Below, one piece after another: positions 14,875 to 17,006 of a DNA stretch of 17,006 nucleotides. The DNA comes from Gemmatimonadota bacterium. Lineage in GTDB: Bacteria; Gemmatimonadota; Gemmatimonadetes; Longimicrobiales; Gaopeijiaceae. Where the stretch lies: assembly GCA_030618065.1 (NCBI GenBank), contig JAUXEE010000015.1, positions 1 to 17,006 of the forward strand, given 5' to 3'. The notes below the pieces were generated by a model that was not told the DNA's origin, made no database searches, and saw nothing but the letters and a program-made list of their open reading frames with translations. The stretch's first letter is position 1; every line of letters starts with the position of its first letter. Position numbers and translations under genes: made by a program.

Positions 14875-15081
14875 TCACTTGGAGACCTTCCCGTACATCT
14901 TCTTGTAGCGGTCCACCCGTCCAGCGGTATCCACCAGCTTCTGCTTGCCCGTGTAGAACGGATGGCAGACAGAGCAAATCTCAACGTGGATCTCATCCTG
15001 CGTGGACATGGTGTCGACACGGTTTCCACAGGCGCAGACGATGGTCGCCGGCTTGTAGTCCGGGTGAATTCCGTCCTTCAT
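14875..15081 (-). CDS. rpmE: 50S ribosomal protein L31, zinc-binding type
   Basis: Component of the large ribosomal subunit at the intersubunit bridge. It has 68 residues. The four zinc cysteines are C16, C18, C36 and C39 (CAC and CSVC), the C+ form. HPFYTGKQKLVDTAGRVDRYKKMYG is the family signature region and starts at 40. ATG 15081 has GGAG 6 nt upstream. A good promoter and a hairpin leader lie upstream, so it is likely transcribed independently of lnt. A second GC-rich hairpin follows the stop. The zinc-containing form is usually the zinc-replete paralogue; no C- paralogue or Zur site is visible here. Confidence 0.97.
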   Translation of the reverse strand: MKDGIHPDYKPATIVCACGNRVDTMSTQDEIHVEICSVCHPFYTGKQKLVDTAGRVDRYKKMYGKVSK

Positions 15082-15131
15082 TTCTTACTCCGGGTCCTCA
15101 AGTAGGAACGGGCCCGGGAAGGCCCGTTTAG
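15082..15131 (-). promoter_or_regulatory. rpmE leader with two possible stem-loops
   Basis: The predicted leader is about 50 nt. Stem 1 is AACGGGCC (15128-15121 on the transcript) paired with GGCCCGTT (15114-15107) around a 6-nt loop, 8 perfect pairs. Stem 2 is TCCT/AGGA with a 5-nt loop, just before the ribosome-binding sequence CCCGGAG. The CCGGG within the 3' side of stem 1 could alternatively pair with CCCGG next to the Shine-Dalgarno. Leaders controlling rpmE are known in other phyla; this one is a candidate only. Confidence 0.45.
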
Positions 15132-15137
15132 CCAAGA

Positions 15138-15166
15138 AGTATAGGAAAAATGGGAATCGAGTTCAA
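15138..15166 (-). promoter_or_regulatory. Predicted sigma70-type promoter for rpmE
   Basis: On the minus strand the -35 box is TTGAAC (15166-15161, TTGA matches consensus) and the -10 box is TATACT (15143-15138, 5 of 6). The spacer is exactly 17 bp. The transcription start would be near 15131, giving a leader of about 50 nt. It lies 8 bp beyond the lnt stop codon and is the best promoter I see in the window. Confidence 0.7.
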
Positions 15167-15173
15167 CCCGAGA

Positions 15174-16748
15174 TCAGGAGTCCACCCGGCTCCCCGGAAA
15201 CTTGCCGAGATGGTTCGAGGAACGCCCCACCAGGAGGAGGATGATGCACAGGAGGGCGGACCCCGGACCCACCCAATCTCCTATCCGGGAGAAAAGGGTC
15301 ATGCCAGAATAGATGGGAAGCCGTGCCTCGGTCACTCCGCCTTCCGGAGGAACCACCTCGGACAGGACGCGTCCCCGTGGGCCGAGGAGGAAGGAAATGC
15401 CCCCATTCGCTGCACGGGCGACCGGCATTCGGTTCTCTACGGCCCTGAGGACCAGGTGGGCAGGGTGTTGATGAAGAAAGAGAGACCCGAGGAGAGTGTT
15501 CTCGTGGCCAAACCAAATGTCGCTGCTGAGGTTCACGAGGAGTTGGGCCCCGGCTTTTCGGCTCTTCCGAGCCGATCCGCCAAAAAGGGATTCGTAGCAT
15601 AGAAGGGGCCCGACGATCCAATCTCCTGCATTGAAGGTTTCTCGGCCCGATCCCGGATGGTAGAAACCCGCCTCCATTCCAGGAACCAATCGGGCCTTAT
15701 CGTACCTCTGGATCCGAGAATCCCCGGGGGAGAGGAGATAGGCGGAGTTGGTGAGGGAACCCTCCGCGGCCCCCGAAGCGACTCGGCCCAAGGCTCCGAA
15801 GACCACCGGCACATTCGATTCCGCCGCCATGGCGGCCAGGGCCCTTCTGGCACCGAGGGCATCCCTTCCCTCCAGGGGAAAAGGAATCGTGGCCTCCGGG
15901 AGCACCAGAAGGTCCGCCAATTCCGGATCAACCGCCTGCAATGCCCTTTCAACCTGGGCCATGGCCTCCAACCCCGCGTCCAGAGGAGTTCGTCGAAGCT
16001 CGGGAGAAACATGGGTCCCTACCACCACCACTCTCGGTCCACCCTCCAGAGGAAGGGTCCGTGCCCTCACCACCCCCAAAACTGAGGGAAAAAGGACCAC
16101 TCCACCCAACAGAAGCCAGGGTGCGAGGTTCCGTCGGGATCTCGCACCCAGGATTCTCCCGGAGACGAGTCCGTTCACCCCGGCAAGCCAGAAGGCGACG
16201 CCCCCCTCCCCCGTCCACTCGGCCAATCCCAAGAAGTCCGGCCACTCGCTCAGCGTGATGCCCAAGCCCAGCCAGGGGAAGGCCAGGCCGAATGGGAAAT
16301 GGGCCTTGATCCATTCCACCCCGACCCACGCCAAGGGAATGGCCAACCCCAGGGGAAGGCCCCTCTCCTGGTAGAGGTGGTGAGTGACCCAACCGAAGAG
16401 AGCGGACAGGCCTCCGAGGAGAACCAATAGGAGCGCGTACCCAGGGTAGGCCCATGGGAAGGAGGACCCCACCACCATGGGCACCCAGATCAGGGCGAAG
16501 CCCCAGAAGGCCACACCGAAAACGAGGCCCAGGAGGGTCGCCTGCCACCGACCGGAAGGGCCGGGTGGAAGAGAGGCCAGGCAGACGATCAGGGGGACGA
16601 GAGCCAGAAAAGAGAGGGGGAGAAAACCGAAGGGTGGTTGGGCCAGGGTGAGAAGGAGGGCCGAACCGAGGGCCCCTCCCCAAACCGGCCAGTTCAGAGT
16701 GGACCGGGGCCCTGAGGCCATCGAGGAGGCTCCACGCCCTGAGACCAT
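15174..16748 (-). CDS. lnt: Apolipoprotein N-acyltransferase
   Basis: Inner-membrane enzyme that adds the third acyl chain to the N-terminal cysteine of lipoproteins, the last step before Lol sorting to the outer membrane. It has 524 residues. The N-terminal half has about six to seven hydrophobic helices. The periplasmic nitrilase domain has the catalytic E285 (LPEATIPFP), K351 (YDKARLVPG) and C384 (LLCYESLFGG), plus E359 in the PGME context. VNLSSDIWFG, RAVENRMPVARAANGG and a final C-terminal helix are present. ATG 16748 overlaps the upstream stop as TGATG and has GGAG 5 nt upstream. The open frame runs on to 16961, but that part is a shadow of the upstream gene. Its presence implies a diderm envelope. 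Confidence 0.95.
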   Translation of the reverse strand: MVSGRGASSMASGPRSTLNWPVWGGALGSALLLTLAQPPFGFLPLSFLALVPLIVCLASLPPGPSGRWQATLLGLVFGVAFWGFALIWVPMVVGSSFPWAYPGYALLLVLLGGLSALFGWVTHHLYQERGLPLGLAIPLAWVGVEWIKAHFPFGLAFPWLGLGITLSEWPDFLGLAEWTGEGGVAFWLAGVNGLVSGRILGARSRRNLAPWLLLGGVVLFPSVLGVVRARTLPLEGGPRVVVVGTHVSPELRRTPLDAGLEAMAQVERALQAVDPELADLLVLPEATIPFPLEGRDALGARRALAAMAAESNVPVVFGALGRVASGAAEGSLTNSAYLLSPGDSRIQRYDKARLVPGMEAGFYHPGSGRETFNAGDWIVGPLLCYESLFGGSARKSRKAGAQLLVNLSSDIWFGHENTLLGSLFLHQHPAHLVLRAVENRMPVARAANGGISFLLGPRGRVLSEVVPPEGGVTEARLPIYSGMTLFSRIGDWVGPGSALLCIILLLVGRSSNHLGKFPGSRVDS

Positions 16749-17006
16749 CAAATCTCCATCACCCAGCTTTCTCCTCCGCCGCCATTGGCTCCTCTCTCCC
16801 CCCTCGGTACAAGCCGCACCGCCCCAGCCCAGAGAGCCAGGTTCATGGGTAGACAGAATGCCAGGATTTCCCCGTTCTTCTGGCCCATTCCTGGAAAGAA
16901 CTGGAGGACGACGCCCACCCCCGAGATCAGGGCCAAGACGAAGGCCAACTCCCTTCCCCACCTGGGAAGCCGACCCTTGAACAGGAAGAGAATGAAGACG
17001 ACGGGC
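16748..17006 (-). CDS. C-terminal part of an unidentified membrane protein (partial)
   Basis: The frame is open from the right edge to TGA at 16750-16748, giving 85 residues of a protein whose start lies outside the window. There is the end of one hydrophobic segment (PVVFILFLF), a basic loop (KGRLPRWGRE), a second segment (AFVLALISGVGVVLQFF), and a third (ILAFCLPMNLALWAGAVRLV). The tail is Gly/Arg-rich (RGERGANGGGGESW). It is co-directional and overlaps lnt by one base, so the two are probably cotranscribed and translationally coupled. I do not recognise the family. An in-frame ATG at 16948 is probably internal because the hydrophobic frame continues upstream. Confidence 0.7.
   Translation of the reverse strand, partial: PVVFILFLFKGRLPRWGRELAFVLALISGVGVVLQFFPGMGQKNGEILAFCLPMNLALWAGAVRLVPRGERGANGGGGESWVMEI

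Noticed and set aside
14772..15029. Minus-strand frame overlapping rpmE
   Set aside because: Out-of-frame shadow of L31, whose zinc cysteines and length fit exactly.
16749..16961. N-terminal extension of lnt to 16961
   Set aside because: The extra 71 residues are Gly/Arg-rich and overlap the tail of the upstream membrane protein. ATG 16748 has a good ribosome-binding site and a TGATG junction.

Overview
The window is a gene-dense stretch of chromosome from a GC-rich bacterium. Every gene I can support lies on the minus strand, so transcription runs from high to low coordinates. There are 16 complete protein genes and one partial gene at each end. I see no rRNA, tRNA, mobile element, CRISPR array or sign of recent transfer. 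Apolipoprotein N-acyltransferase (Lnt) and a secreted S41 protease imply a diderm (Gram-negative) cell. A Bacteroides-like inositol-phosphate synthase beside a CDP-alcohol phosphatidyltransferase, a YlbF homologue in a diderm, and hrcA-dnaJ without grpE-dnaK make me favour Gemmatimonadota or a relative. That placement is inference from gene content and has not been tested by a database search.

Layout in transcription order. (1) 17006-15174: tail of an unidentified membrane protein, then lnt. (2) 15166-12758: a good sigma70-type promoter, a hairpin leader, rpmE (zinc-type L31), prfA (RF1) and prmC (RF1/RF2 glutamine methyltransferase), which together form a translation-termination set. (3) 12714-9673: ylbF, a phosphatidylinositol-phosphate-synthase-like enzyme, inositol-3-phosphate synthase and thymidylate kinase. 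(4) 9659-7134: S41 (CtpA-type) protease and a TauE/SafE permease. (5) 6959-4173: a carboxymuconolactone-decarboxylase-fold protein, obgE and dprA. (6) 4176-1: hemW, hrcA, dnaJ and the start of prmA.

Many neighbours overlap by 1-19 nt or are separated by a few bases, including GTGA and TTGA stop/start overlaps, so much of the window is probably polycistronic. The largest gap without a gene is 6960-7133, which contains a five-copy 8-bp tandem repeat. No rho-independent terminator is convincing. GC-rich hairpins sit at several junctions: the rpmE leader, rpmE/prfA, pgsA/ino1 and tmk/S41.

The most interesting points are the inositol-lipid gene pair, the possible L31 autoregulatory leader, the hrcA-dnaJ pair lacking grpE-dnaK and any CIRCE operator, and the repeats near the CMD-fold gene. 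Most of the rest is conserved housekeeping content.
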